NCBI GenBank assembly: GCA_944381085.1
Contig: CALWJX010000022.1
Coordinates: 1-42,673 of the forward strand
From: an uncultured Clostridia bacterium
GTDB taxonomy: Bacteria; Bacillota; Clostridia; Oscillospirales; CAG-272
Direction of reading: 5' to 3'
DNA length: 42,673 bases
Made by a program: the position numbers and the translations under genes. Positions 14,548 through 23,393 of this stretch are shown piece by piece; the stretch's first letter is position 1, and the number at the start of each line of letters is the position of its first letter. Under the pieces are notes generated by a model, which saw only the letters and a program-made list of their open reading frames with translations, did not search any database and was not told the DNA's origin.

Positions 14548-15571
14548 AACCGACGGATACAGAAGCCTGTCACTCGGCGAGGTGACGGATATGCTTGGCG
14601 GGTGTAACAATGCGCTTATTTTATTCCATGTTCACCCGGACGGGGATTCGGTCGGATCAGCGTTTGCATTGCGCCGTATGCTTGAAAGCATGGGGAAAAA
14701 AGCGTGGTGCATGTGTGCCGATGAGGTCCCGGAAAGACTTATGTTCGCCATGGAAAAATATCAGGCAAGCGCCCTTCCCGAAGCCGTTCCGACCGGCTTT
14801 GAACCGGATTTCATAGTTTCCGTGGATACCGCCGCCCCGTCGCAGCTTGGCTCGCTTTATGAAAGATATGGCGGTAAAATCAATCTTATGATAGACCATC
14901 ACGGAAAGGGTACCGTTTATGCCGACAGCTATGTTATGCCGGAAGTTTCCTCGTGCGGTGAGGTATTGTTTGACGTTTTGACAGAATTGGCGAAGGCGAA
15001 CGGTATTGATTCGCTTCCGGGGGAGGTAAACGAACTTATTTACATGGCGGTAAGTTCTGATACCGGCTGTTTCAGGTATAATAACGTGCACCCTTCTACA
15101 CATATGCTTGCGGCGAAGCTCATAGAGAAAGGGGTTCGTTCCGCCGATATAAACCACAGATTATTCGGAATAAAGACTCTTAAGCAGATGCAGGTGGAGC
15201 ATGCGGGGTTTGAACGAATGAATCTGTATGGCGGAGGCAGAATCGCGGTCATTACTTTTCCGTATGATTTAAAGAAACAGTATGGGGCTGAGGATGAAAA
15301 TCTTGAAACGCTGATTGATGTTGCGAGGTGTGTAAAGGGCGTAGAGGTGGCAGCCGCGATCAGACAGCCGACCGAAGAAAACCGTTTCAGGGTTTCGATG
15401 CGTTCGTCAACCGATTTTGATGTGTCGGAGATTTGCGCTCTGTACGGAGGAGGAGGACATGAGAGGGCGTCAGGCTGTACGCTTAATTCGGATTCGATTC
15501 TTGCCGCGGAAATGACAATTGTCTCTGCGGTTGAGAATAAGTTTGCAACAGACGCCGGCGAGGAGGAGTAA
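14540..15571 (+). CDS. nrnA: DHH-family oligoribonuclease / pAp phosphatase NrnA
   Basis: NrnA degrades very short RNAs to mononucleotides and removes the 3' phosphate from pAp, a by-product of sulfate and acyl-carrier metabolism. The 343-residue protein shows the DHH motifs in order: HVHPDGDSVGS (about 30-40), SVDTAAPSQLG near residue 94, MIDHHGKG near 117, and SSDTGCFRY near 172. The C-terminal DHHA1 domain has the GGGGHERASG loop. These provide the two Mn2+ sites. Translation is coupled to rbfA by the 8-nt overlap. A bidirectional terminator follows. Confidence 0.95.
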   Translation: MTETDGYRSLSLGEVTDMLGGCNNALILFHVHPDGDSVGSAFALRRMLESMGKKAWCMCADEVPERLMFAMEKYQASALPEAVPTGFEPDFIVSVDTAAPSQLGSLYERYGGKINLMIDHHGKGTVYADSYVMPEVSSCGEVLFDVLTELAKANGIDSLPGEVNELIYMAVSSDTGCFRYNNVHPSTHMLAAKLIEKGVRSADINHRLFGIKTLKQMQVEHAGFERMNLYGGGRIAVITFPYDLKKQYGAEDENLETLIDVARCVKGVEVAAAIRQPTEENRFRVSMRSSTDFDVSEICALYGGGGHERASGCTLNSDSILAAEMTIVSAVENKFATDAGEEE

Positions 15572-15642
15572 AGCTATACGTTTTCAGTCCGATCATTTAT
15601 TCCGGATTTTTCTTTGGCAAACAAAAGCAATATAAAAAATAC

Positions 15643-15671
15643 AGACCGGTTCGTTTTGGCTGAACCGGTCT
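15643..15671. terminator. bidirectional terminator
   Basis: A perfect 10-bp stem, AGACCGGTTC (15643-15652) with GAACCGGTCT (15662-15671), closes on a 9-nt loop. An A-rich flank to the left and TATTGTTTG to the right allow action in both directions, between nrnA (plus) and the LRR gene (minus). Confidence 0.8.
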
Positions 15672-15729
15672 TATTGTTTGTAAGTATGTATGTAAATAAA
15701 ATTTTTGAAATGACTCCGAAAAGAATATA

Positions 15730-16566
15730 TTATTCGGTTATTTCCGCGGTCTCTTCTTCGGTGGTTTGCTCTTCTTTATCAATCATGGCGTCAACATACT
15801 CTTTGGCATATGAACCTTCGGGAGCGGAAATGTATTCCTTTCTCGTGGATGAGAAAGCGAATTCACCGATTTCTTCAATGTTGGCGGTAAGTACAATGCA
15901 GTCCTGAGTATTGAGACCCGTGCAGAAATAATACGCCATTTTACCTATAGTCTTTACCGACTCGGGCATTTCTACCTTCGCAAGAGACTCGCATTTCCAA
16001 AATCCCGCGTCTCCGATGCTTTCAAGCTTAGAGGGGAGCGTAATATTTGAAAGGCTTGTGCAGCCGGCAAATACATAATTTCCAAGCGCTGTAAGTTTGG
16101 ACTCGCTTCCGAAATTAACCGTCTGCAACTTTTCGCATCCTTGGAAAGCCGCGTTTCCGATAGACGTTACCGCATCGGGAATATTTATTGAAGCAAGCTT
16201 ATTGCAGCCTGTAAACGCGTTTTTGCCGATAGAGGTTACCGTATCGGGAATTTTAACTCCGGTTACCGATGTGCAGTAATAAAAAGCTTCGTCTCCGATA
16301 CCGACGACGGTGCGCACACCGCCCTGAAACTCAATCGTTTCGGGAATCACAACCTCATGCTCGGTGTAAACTCCGCTGTAATCGGTAATAATCGCGGTAT
16401 CTCCGAGACCTTCGGAAAAGGTGAATGTACCGTTTTCCGCCTTAACAGTATAATCGGGCGCAACGTAATCATTGATTGAGGTAAGATCTCCTTCTTGCGA
16501 TGAGGCGCAGGACGCGAGAGAAACAATCAATATAGCGGTTGCAATAATGGCTGATAATTTTTTCAT
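15730..16566 (-). CDS. BspA-like leucine-rich-repeat lipoprotein
   Basis: The 278-residue protein has a lipoprotein signal peptide: MKK, a hydrophobic span and lipobox SLASC with C20 as the acylated residue. About five copies of a BspA/LRR_5 repeat follow, each roughly 23 residues with an AFxxC(xx)L core and IPxxVxxIGxxAF linker. It ends in a Thr/Glu-rich tail. It should be tethered outside the membrane and bind a protein or glycan partner. GGAGGAATGAA serves ATG 16566; the reading frame extends upstream but without a ribosome binding site. A promoter 220 bp upstream gives a long leader with several hairpins. Confidence 0.88.
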   Translation of the reverse strand: MKKLSAIIATAILIVSLASCASSQEGDLTSINDYVAPDYTVKAENGTFTFSEGLGDTAIITDYSGVYTEHEVVIPETIEFQGGVRTVVGIGDEAFYYCTSVTGVKIPDTVTSIGKNAFTGCNKLASINIPDAVTSIGNAAFQGCEKLQTVNFGSESKLTALGNYVFAGCTSLSNITLPSKLESIGDAGFWKCESLAKVEMPESVKTIGKMAYYFCTGLNTQDCIVLTANIEEIGEFAFSSTRKEYISAPEGSYAKEYVDAMIDKEEQTTEEETAEITE

Positions 16567-16781
16567 TTCATTCCTCCGTGCGGGATTTTCGGACATGCGC
16601 GCGGATTTTTATGTATCGCATGTGTCCGATTTGATTAAAAATTAAAACACTGCTGAATTGATTAAAAAGTTTCAAGACAATTAAACACGCGGTGAAAACA
16701 TTGAATTTTTTGAAGAACGGCAAAAGCCGTCCGCGCAATATGTTTTCAAACAGCCGTAACGCCTTGAACATATTTTCGGTA
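16567..16781 (-). promoter_or_regulatory. long structured 5' leader of the LRR lipoprotein gene
   Basis: The predicted transcript has about 215 nt before the ATG. In order on the minus strand it shows an AATATGTT/AACATATT stem, a GGACGGC/GCCGTTC hairpin with TTTT loop, an AT-rich stretch, and a bulged CGGACA-TGCG/CGCATGTCCG stem ending near the ribosome binding site. I recognise no known riboswitch class. Confidence 0.45.
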
Positions 16782-16787
16782 TAATAG

Positions 16788-16816
16788 ATTATACATCAAA
16801 AAACCGGAAATGTCAA
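16788..16816 (-). promoter_or_regulatory. sigma-A promoter of the LRR lipoprotein gene
   Basis: On the minus strand perfect TTGACA (16816-16811), 17 bp, perfect TATAAT (16793-16788). Confidence 0.88.
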
Positions 16817-17002
16817 TAGAATATACGGACAATATTGCCCGCACTTTGTAAATAATTTTAAAAAAGATATGAAATTAATGCCCATACCGAAAATGCACAG
16901 TAAAACATATTCTATATTATATCAGATATATTTATATTTTTCAAGATTAAAAATATACAAATTAAAATAAAAATTTTGTGCAAAATAATGATTGCCTGAA
17001 TA

Positions 17003-17031
17003 TTGTAATTTCCGTCTTACTATGATATAAT
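17003..17031 (+). promoter_or_regulatory. promoter of comM
   Basis: TTGTAA (17003-17008), 17 bp, TATAAT (17026-17031) with TG at 17023-17024. The leader is about 210 nt and contains repeat copy B. Confidence 0.7.
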
Positions 17032-17083
17032 AAAAGAAATGCTTTTTTGGTAAATTTATTGTTAAAAAACATATATGAGATTC

Positions 17084-17182
17084 AGGGGCAAAGCCCCCAT
17101 TAAACGGGAGATTGTATCTTCCGCTGAAAAAATCAATCGGCGCCCGCCTAAAAGAAGAGGACGTCTTAAGTTTGGTTATATT
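17084..17182 (+). repeat. dispersed intergenic repeat, copy B
   Basis: Order: GGGGC-AAA-GCCCC hairpin, CATTAAACGGGAGATTGTATC with the paired TTCCG, CTGAAAAAATCAA, CGGCGCCCGCC (as in copy A), then GACGTCTTAAGTTTGGTTATA. It is inside the predicted transcript leader of comM, so it should be transcribed. Confidence 0.75.
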
Positions 17183-17246
17183 TTTATAATATTTTATAAT
17201 ATCGCGCATTTAATTAAATCCTCAGAAGTATTTACGGAGGTATCAG

Positions 17247-18794
17247 ATGCTTTCTGCTATATATTGCGCCGGAATTTTCGGAATTGACGGGTACATAGTA
17301 ACTGTGGAAGCCGACGCGCAGCCGAGGCTGCCGAATTTTGAGCTTGTGGGACTTCCGGACGCTGCCGTCAAGGAAGCGAAAGAAAGGGTGCGCACGGCGT
17401 GTATAAACAGCGGGTACCGCTTTCCCGAGATGTCGTTTATGCTGAATCTTGCTCCCGCGGACAGAAAAAAGGAGGGCTCGGCATTTGACGTGGCGATCCT
17501 TTTGGGTATAATGAAATGTTCCGGAATCGTAAGACCTGATATTGACGTGTCGGGCAAATGCTTTACCGGAGAGCTGTCGCTTTCAGGCTCGCTCAGAGGC
17601 GTCAGGGGGGCGCTTTCAATGTGCGTGGCGGCAAAAGAAGCGGGTTTTTCCGAATTTTATACTCCGTTGGAAAACGCCAAAGAAGCCGCGGCGGTCGGCG
17701 GAATTGACGTTTACGGGGTAAAGGATATGAGACAGCTTGTCGCTCATCTGAACGGTGTTGAGATAATGGAACCCGTAGGCTATGATAAAAATGAGTTTAA
17801 AAAAATGACGGCGGTATACGACGTCGATTTTTCGGACGTTAAGGGCCAGTCTCAGGCAAAACGGGCAATGGAGATTGCCGCTGCGGGAGGGCACAATATA
17901 TTGCTCATAGGACCTCCGGGCACGGGAAAGTCAATGCTTGCCAAAAGACTTCCTACCATTCTGCCGCCTTTTGATTTTGACGAGGCGATTGAAACGACCA
18001 AGATACATTCCGTGGCGGGAATACTGCCCGAGGGGGTATCTCTGCTGACCTCCCGTCCTTTCAGATCTCCTCATCATACAATGTCTGCGGTAAGTCTCGT
18101 GGGGGGAGGGGTCTGTCCTATGCCCGGCGAGGTCTCGCTTGCCGATAACGGCGTGCTTTTTCTTGACGAACTGCCGGAGTTTCCCAAGCAGGTAACCGAC
18201 GCGCTCAGACAGCCGCTTGAGGACGGGAAGGTTACGATTACAAGGGCAAACGGCAGAGTTACGTTTCCGTGCGGTTTTATGCTCGTAGGCGCGATGAATC
18301 CGTGCAGGTGCGGATATTTCGGACATCCCACGCGAAAATGCACCTGCAAGCCGGCGGACGTGAAGCGTTACATTTCACGCATAAGCGGCCCCATGCTTGA
18401 CAGGATAGACATTCAGATAGAGCTACCCTCGCTGACCTATTCGGAGATTTCATCGGACAACTCTGAAGCCGAGACCTCAGGCGTCATACGTCAGAGAGTT
18501 GTGGAGGCAAGGGAATTTGCCAAAAAGCGTACCGGAGACGATAAAGTGTCCTGCAACGCGAGGCTCGACGCGGCACAGATCAGAAAATACTGTGTTGCGG
18601 ACGATGAAGGCAGAAAACTGCTGAAAAGCGCGTATGAGTCAATGGGGCTATCGGCAAGAGGATATGACAGGATAATGAAAGTATCAAGAACTATTGCCGA
18701 CCTTGCCAAAAGCGAGGTGATACGGGCGGAGCACATTGCCGAGGCGGTTCAGCTCAGAAGTCTTGACCGTAAATACTGGGGAGAATCGCGATGA
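17247..18794 (+). CDS. comM: YifB/ComM-family AAA+ ATPase (Mg-chelatase-like)
   Basis: The 515-residue protein has an N-terminal Lon-like/ChlI domain (residues 1-170, opening MLSAIYCAGIFGIDG) and an AAA+ domain with Walker A GPPGTGKS near residue 222 and Walker B VLFLDELPEF near 305. A CRCG...CTC cysteine cluster (about 351-368) follows, then the C-terminal Mg-chelatase domain. ComM is a hexameric helicase that drives branch migration during natural transformation in Vibrio; the family is widespread in bacteria that are not known to be competent. CGGAGG precedes ATG 17247. Usually dprA lies nearby in Clostridia; here it does not. A repeat copy flanks it on each side. Confidence 0.93.
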   Translation: MLSAIYCAGIFGIDGYIVTVEADAQPRLPNFELVGLPDAAVKEAKERVRTACINSGYRFPEMSFMLNLAPADRKKEGSAFDVAILLGIMKCSGIVRPDIDVSGKCFTGELSLSGSLRGVRGALSMCVAAKEAGFSEFYTPLENAKEAAAVGGIDVYGVKDMRQLVAHLNGVEIMEPVGYDKNEFKKMTAVYDVDFSDVKGQSQAKRAMEIAAAGGHNILLIGPPGTGKSMLAKRLPTILPPFDFDEAIETTKIHSVAGILPEGVSLLTSRPFRSPHHTMSAVSLVGGGVCPMPGEVSLADNGVLFLDELPEFPKQVTDALRQPLEDGKVTITRANGRVTFPCGFMLVGAMNPCRCGYFGHPTRKCTCKPADVKRYISRISGPMLDRIDIQIELPSLTYSEISSDNSEAETSGVIRQRVVEAREFAKKRTGDDKVSCNARLDAAQIRKYCVADDEGRKLLKSAYESMGLSARGYDRIMKVSRTIADLAKSEVIRAEHIAEAVQLRSLDRKYWGESR

Positions 18795-18846
18795 CGTTCA
18801 TGCCTGCCGGTCTTGCAGTCGCAACAGGTAAAAATTTAAATGATGG

Positions 18847-18935
18847 ATCAAGCCCTGAAATTCAACGTATTCAATGGAAGATTGTATCTCGCCGCTGAAA
18901 AAATCAAGTTGCAAGACATCTTAATTTAGTTATAA
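18847..18935 (+). repeat. dispersed intergenic repeat, copy C
   Basis: Very close to copy D in its second half: CTGAAAAAATCAAGT, GCAAGA, ATCTTAATTTAGTTATA. The front hairpin is degraded (AAGCCCTG), and the central stem around the GATTGTATC loop is poorly paired, so this copy is decaying at its 5' part. It ends 16 nt before the ribosome binding site of the next gene. Confidence 0.75.
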
Positions 18936-18963
18936 AAATGTCATTGAAACAGAGGTGTTTGTT

Positions 18964-20127
18964 TTGACCGAGCTTTTATGCCGATTATTTATAAAGGACA
19001 AAAACAATGTAAAATCGCCTGAAGTCAGGCGGGCTTACGGTACGTTGGCAAGCGTTACCGGTATAGTTCTCAATATAATACTCGCCGCGGGAAAATTCAC
19101 GGTAGGAACGATTTTCGGCGCTATATCTCTCCAAGCGGACGGAATAAACAATATATCGGATGCCGGGTCGCAGATAATTTCGCTTATAAGCTTTAAAATG
19201 TCTTCCAAACCCGCGGACAGGGAACATCCTTTCGGACACGCGAGAATAGAATATGTGGCGTCAATGATAGTTTCCATTATAGTTTTGCTCATCGGGTGGA
19301 ACCTCTTTAGCGAGTCCGTGGGAAAGATTTTTGACGGCGGGAGCAAAGTTACTTTTTCCTGGATAATGATAATCGTCCTGTCCGTTTCCGTGCTTGTTAA
19401 GCTGTGGCTGTGTATGTTTAACCGAAAGCTTTCAAAAAAGATCAACTCGGCCGTTATGAAAGCCACGGCGGTTGACAGCCTTTCGGATGCCGCCGCGACC
19501 TTTGCCGTGCTCTGCGCGATGCTTATATTTAAATTTACAGGAGCGGATATAGACGCGTATATGGGCGCCGCGGTCGCCGTCATTATTATGATAGCGGGAA
19601 TTAAAATACTTAATGAGGCGAAAAACTCGATACTCGGCGAAAGACCTTCCCCGGAGACGGTGGAGGCGATAAAAAGCATAGTGTCGGAATACGGCGACGC
19701 CTTGGGAATGCATGATTTGGTAGTGCATAATTACGGTCCCGGACGAATAATCGCTACAATGCATGTCGAGGTTGACGGTTCGAAAGATATTTTTGTTTCA
19801 CATGATATGATAGACACGATAGAGAAAAGACTTAACAGTCAGTTGGGAATACAGTCGACTATTCATATGGATCCGATAGTTACCAATGATGAACTGGTTG
19901 ACGGTATGAAGAAAAAGACGAGAGAACTTGTAAAATCGGTGGATACACGACTTGACATACACGATTTCAGGTTTGTTCACGGAAATACTCATACAAATCT
20001 CATTTTTGACGTCAGCGCTCCGTACGAGGTCGGGTATACGGACGAGCAGATAAAAGATATGATAGATCAGAAGGTAAAGGAACTCGATCCGTCATATTTC
20101 GTCGTAATTACCATTGACAGGAGTTGA
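18964..20127 (+). CDS. cation diffusion facilitator (CDF) metal exporter
   Basis: The 387-residue protein exports a divalent metal (Zn2+, Mn2+, Fe2+ or Co2+) in exchange for protons. Six membrane spans occupy residues about 28-215. The site residues appear in ADGINNISDAGS on TM2, the EHPFGHARIEY block, and VDSLSDAAAT on TM5. The cytoplasmic C-terminal domain is longer than usual (about 170 residues) and seems to hold more than the single ferredoxin-like domain. Metal preference cannot be read by eye. AGAGG (18951-18955) is ideally spaced for TTG 18964; the in-frame GTG at 18955 overlaps it. Repeat C ends just upstream, and the purB promoter overlaps its last codons. Confidence 0.9.
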   Translation: MTELLCRLFIKDKNNVKSPEVRRAYGTLASVTGIVLNIILAAGKFTVGTIFGAISLQADGINNISDAGSQIISLISFKMSSKPADREHPFGHARIEYVASMIVSIIVLLIGWNLFSESVGKIFDGGSKVTFSWIMIIVLSVSVLVKLWLCMFNRKLSKKINSAVMKATAVDSLSDAAATFAVLCAMLIFKFTGADIDAYMGAAVAVIIMIAGIKILNEAKNSILGERPSPETVEAIKSIVSEYGDALGMHDLVVHNYGPGRIIATMHVEVDGSKDIFVSHDMIDTIEKRLNSQLGIQSTIHMDPIVTNDELVDGMKKKTRELVKSVDTRLDIHDFRFVHGNTHTNLIFDVSAPYEVGYTDEQIKDMIDQKVKELDPSYFVVITIDRS

Positions 20128-20142
20128 GATGTAATATATAAT
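20114..20142 (+). promoter_or_regulatory. sigma-A promoter of purB, overlapping the CDF gene end
   Basis: Perfect TTGACA (20114-20119), 17 bp, perfect TATAAT (20137-20142). The -35 lies in the last codons of the CDF gene. The leader is about 90 nt and extremely A-rich near the start. Confidence 0.88.
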
Positions 20143-20213
20143 ATTTGTAAATTTCTCCTGCAATGGGAGGCAATTAGCGGATAAAAAAATTAAAAAATAA
20201 AATATAAAAAAAT

Positions 20214-20227
20214 ATGCCGTACGGCAT
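20214..20227 (+). promoter_or_regulatory. 14-bp perfect palindrome before the purB ribosome binding site
   Basis: ATGCCGTACGGCAT stands out in an otherwise A/T-only stretch and directly precedes GAAAGGA. As DNA it could bind a dimeric regulator; as RNA it could form a short hairpin at the ribosome binding site. Confidence 0.35.
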
Positions 20228-20239
20228 GAAAGGAAGTTT

Positions 20240-21673
20240 ATGTCTGATAATTATAATGCTTATATTTCTCCCTTATCGACACGTTACGCCTCTGACGAAA
20301 TGCAGTATCTTTTTTCCAATAACAACAAGTTCAGAACCTGGCGCAGGCTCTGGATAGCGTTGGCGCAGGCGGAAAAAGCCGCGGGACTTGATATAACCGA
20401 TGAACAGATAGAGGAACTTGAGGCTCATGCGGAGGATATTGATTACGAAAAGGCGGCGGAATATGAAAAAAAGCTGCGTCACGACGTTATGGCTCATATC
20501 CACGCTTACGGCGATCTTTGTCCCAAGGCGAGAGCCATAATTCATCTGGGGGCGACCTCGTGCTACGTCGGTGACAATACCGATATGATAATTATGCGTG
20601 ACGCGCTGAAGCTTGTGAAAGGCAAGCTTGTTTCGGTGATGAAAAATCTCAGAAATTTCGCGCTTGAATATAAAGCGCTGCCCACCCTCGGATATACGCA
20701 TCTTCAGCCGGCGCAAATGGTCACGGTGGGGAAAAGGGCTACGCTATGGCTTTACGATCTTGTATTGGATTTTCACGACCTTGAATATGTGCTTTCAACC
20801 CTTGCCATGCTGGGTTCAAAGGGAACGACGGGAACACAGGCGAGTTTTATGGAGCTGTTCGGCGGAGACGGCGAAAAGATAGATTTTGTGGAAAAATATA
20901 TAGCCGAAAAATTCGGTTTTGCAAAATGCGTGCCGGTTTCGGGACAGACATATTCACGTAAATTTGATTCGAGAGTGCTTGGCGTTTTGTCCGGAATTGC
21001 TCAGAGCGCGTACAAGTTTTCAAACGATATGAGACTTTTGCAGTCGTTTAAGGAAATGGAGGAGCCCTTTGAAAAAAATCAGGTCGGTTCGTCGGCTATG
21101 CCGTACAAACGCAACCCGATGAGAAGCGAGAGGATGGGCTCTCTTGCGCGCTATGTGATTTGCGACACGACAAATACCGCCGTTACCGCTTCTACGCAAT
21201 GGTTTGAGAGAACTCTCGACGACAGCGCCAACAAAAGAATTTCGGTCGCGGAAGCCTTTCTTGCGGTTGACGCTATTCTCAACATATATATAAATATTAC
21301 CGACGGACTTGTAGTTTATCCCAAGGTCATAGAGGCGAGAGTGATGAACGAGCTGCCGTTTATGGCAAGCGAAAATATAATGATGGACGCCGTAAAAAAA
21401 GGCGGCGACAGACAAACTCTGCATGAGATTATACGAGAACACTCCATGGCTGCCGGAAAGCGCGTGAAGGAGGAGGGGCTGAACAACGACCTTATAGACC
21501 GGATATGTGCGGATAAACGGTTCGGACTTTCAAAAGAGGATGTTGAAACGCACCTTGACCCTTTAAATTATATCGGCAGATGTCCTGAGCAGGTTGAGCG
21601 TTTTATTGAAAACGAGGTAGACCCTATATTGAAAAACAACAGCGCCGCGGAGGGGGCAGACCTTCTGGTGTGA
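20240..21673 (+). CDS. purB: adenylosuccinate lyase
   Basis: PurB acts twice in purine synthesis, splitting SAICAR and adenylosuccinate with release of fumarate. The 477-residue sequence has the superfamily loop GSSAMPYKRNP (near 288), whose Ser is the catalytic base. HLGATSCYVGDN (about 102-113) and TLGYTHLQPAQ (about 151) are also present. Length fits the clostridial form. GAAAGGAAG precedes the ATG. No other pur gene is adjacent, so it is a detached single-gene unit under its own promoter. Confidence 0.97.
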   Translation: MSDNYNAYISPLSTRYASDEMQYLFSNNNKFRTWRRLWIALAQAEKAAGLDITDEQIEELEAHAEDIDYEKAAEYEKKLRHDVMAHIHAYGDLCPKARAIIHLGATSCYVGDNTDMIIMRDALKLVKGKLVSVMKNLRNFALEYKALPTLGYTHLQPAQMVTVGKRATLWLYDLVLDFHDLEYVLSTLAMLGSKGTTGTQASFMELFGGDGEKIDFVEKYIAEKFGFAKCVPVSGQTYSRKFDSRVLGVLSGIAQSAYKFSNDMRLLQSFKEMEEPFEKNQVGSSAMPYKRNPMRSERMGSLARYVICDTTNTAVTASTQWFERTLDDSANKRISVAEAFLAVDAILNIYINITDGLVVYPKVIEARVMNELPFMASENIMMDAVKKGGDRQTLHEIIREHSMAAGKRVKEEGLNNDLIDRICADKRFGLSKEDVETHLDPLNYIGRCPEQVERFIENEVDPILKNNSAAEGADLLV

Positions 21674-21708
21674 AAAACACAGCCTTTCAATTTGCATAAA
21701 ATCGTAAA

Positions 21709-21734
21709 ACTTGCATGTAAATGTACATGTTTTG
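21709..21734 (+). terminator. weak terminator after purB
   Basis: CATGTA-AATG-TACATG forms a 6-bp hairpin followed by TTTTG, with a matching AAAA upstream. It is AU-rich and only moderately convincing. Confidence 0.4.
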
Positions 21735-21764
21735 CGGAAATTATGAAAGTTTACAATTTGTTAA

Positions 21765-21794
21765 TTGCAAAAACAGCGTTTGAAATGGTATAAT
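21765..21794 (+). promoter_or_regulatory. promoter of the citrate synthase gene
   Basis: TTGCAA (21765-21770), 18 bp, TATAAT (21789-21794) with TG at 21786-21787 as an extended -10. The leader is about 125 nt and no known riboswitch is seen in it. Confidence 0.7.
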
Positions 21795-21927
21795 ATTAAG
21801 TATACGTAAAATATTGTCATTGCGTCAGTTTAAAGTCCGTAAATTCCGTATATTTGTTCATGACGCGCGGAATATCGGATGCTCTGTCTTGGAGTAGCCC
21901 TTGACAAATGTCTCAGAGGAGGTAAAT

Positions 21928-23316
21928 ATGCAATTTAATTCAAGAAACAATAATGAGGATGGAGAAAATCTGATTGAAAATCAGTTTCAGTCGATGCTGG
22001 ATGACGCAAAATCAGCTTATGTTATACCTAAAGAGGCATTTGAAAGCTATCGGGTAAAAAGAGGACTGAGAGAAGCGGACGGTTCTGGCGTAGTGGCGGG
22101 AGTCACGCAGATCGGAAACGCCCACGGCTACATAATAAACGAGGGTGAAAAAATGCCCGTGGAAGGTCAGCTTGAGTATCGCGGATATGAAATAAGCAGC
22201 CTGGTAAACAATTTCGCGAAAGAGAACAGGTACGGTTTTGAGGAGTGCGCGTATCTTTTGTTTTTCGGTCATCTTCCCACATCCGATGAACTGGACCGTT
22301 TCAATGAAGTGCTGGCGCACTACAGAAGACTGCCTCCGAGATTTACCGAGGACATAATAATGAAGGCGCCGTCAAGGTCGATAATGAATAAGCTGTCGAG
22401 CGCCGTTCTGGCGCTTTACGCCTATGACGACAATCCGGACGACACAAGTCTTGAGAATATGCTGCACCAGAGCATGGAGCTTTTGGCGAGGCTGCCGGTC
22501 ATCGCGGCGCAGTCATACGCGGTTTACAGAAACGCTTTTTTTGACAAGAGCCTTAATCTGCACAATCCTGCCGACGGGCTTTCGACCGCTCAGAATTTTT
22601 TGCGGGTATTGCGAGACGACAAGAGCTATACGGAAGACGAGGCGAGACTGCTTGACCTTTGCCTTTGCGTTCACGCGGAGCACGGAGGCGGAAACTGCTC
22701 CACGTTTGCCTGCCGTGTGCTGGCAAGCTCCGGTTCGGATACATATTCCGCGATAAGCGCGGCTATCGGCGCGCTGAAGGGTCCGAGACACGGAGGGGCA
22801 AATATAAAAGTGCAGGAAATGTTTGACTGCATCAAAAAGAACGTCAAGGATATCCACAATGAGGACGAGGTCGCGTCGTTTTTGCTTAAAATACTCAAGG
22901 GTGAAGCCAATGACGGTTCCGGACTTATTTACGGAATGGGTCACGCAATTTACACGAAATCCGATCCGAGGGCGGTGATGCTGAAAACATACGCGAAAAA
23001 ACTCGCCTATGCGAAAGGATTCGGCGAAGATTTCGAGTTGCTTGAACAGATTGAGACGATTACTCCCGGACTTTTCAACGCGTATAAGGGTACGGATAAG
23101 GATATGTGCGCGAATGTTGATCTCTATTCCGGTCTTGTTTACCGGATGCTTGGTATTCCGGAGGAGATGTATACTCCGCTGTTCGCTATCGCGAGAGTGG
23201 CTGGTTGGTGCGCTCACCGGATGGAGGAGTATTGTACCTCAAACCGCATAATCCGTCCCGGGTATAAATGTATATCCAAGCCCAGAGAATATGTGCCTCT
23301 TGATGAAAGACGCTGA
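21928..23316 (+). CDS. gltA: citrate synthase
   Basis: This 462-residue enzyme condenses oxaloacetate and acetyl-CoA to citrate. In fermentative Clostridia it usually feeds glutamate synthesis through a partial TCA branch. All three catalytic positions are present: H252 in HAEHGGGN, H288 in GPRHGGAN, and D398 in NVDLYSG, matching H274, H320 and D375 of pig citrate synthase. GAGGAGG lies just before ATG 21928; an upstream TTG (21901) would bury that site and is rejected. It is an N-terminally extended form, with about 45 residues before the conserved domain. No aconitase or isocitrate dehydrogenase gene is adjacent. 2-Methylcitrate synthase activity cannot be excluded. Confidence 0.94.
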   Translation: MQFNSRNNNEDGENLIENQFQSMLDDAKSAYVIPKEAFESYRVKRGLREADGSGVVAGVTQIGNAHGYIINEGEKMPVEGQLEYRGYEISSLVNNFAKENRYGFEECAYLLFFGHLPTSDELDRFNEVLAHYRRLPPRFTEDIIMKAPSRSIMNKLSSAVLALYAYDDNPDDTSLENMLHQSMELLARLPVIAAQSYAVYRNAFFDKSLNLHNPADGLSTAQNFLRVLRDDKSYTEDEARLLDLCLCVHAEHGGGNCSTFACRVLASSGSDTYSAISAAIGALKGPRHGGANIKVQEMFDCIKKNVKDIHNEDEVASFLLKILKGEANDGSGLIYGMGHAIYTKSDPRAVMLKTYAKKLAYAKGFGEDFELLEQIETITPGLFNAYKGTDKDMCANVDLYSGLVYRMLGIPEEMYTPLFAIARVAGWCAHRMEEYCTSNRIIRPGYKCISKPREYVPLDERR

Positions 23317-23393
23317 GCTCAAAGGCTTTTGCCATCCTGACCGTTTAATATTATCAGTCTTCTGAAAGACGGAAGAGTATTTCCGGATTTGAC

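Noticed and set aside
20143..20239. Purine riboswitch upstream of purB
   Set aside because: The leader is about 90 nt, mostly A/T, without the conserved three-way junction sequences.
22513..23217. 234-codon minus-strand frame opposite citrate synthase
   Set aside because: Shadow of a secure gene with low-complexity, Arg-rich composition.
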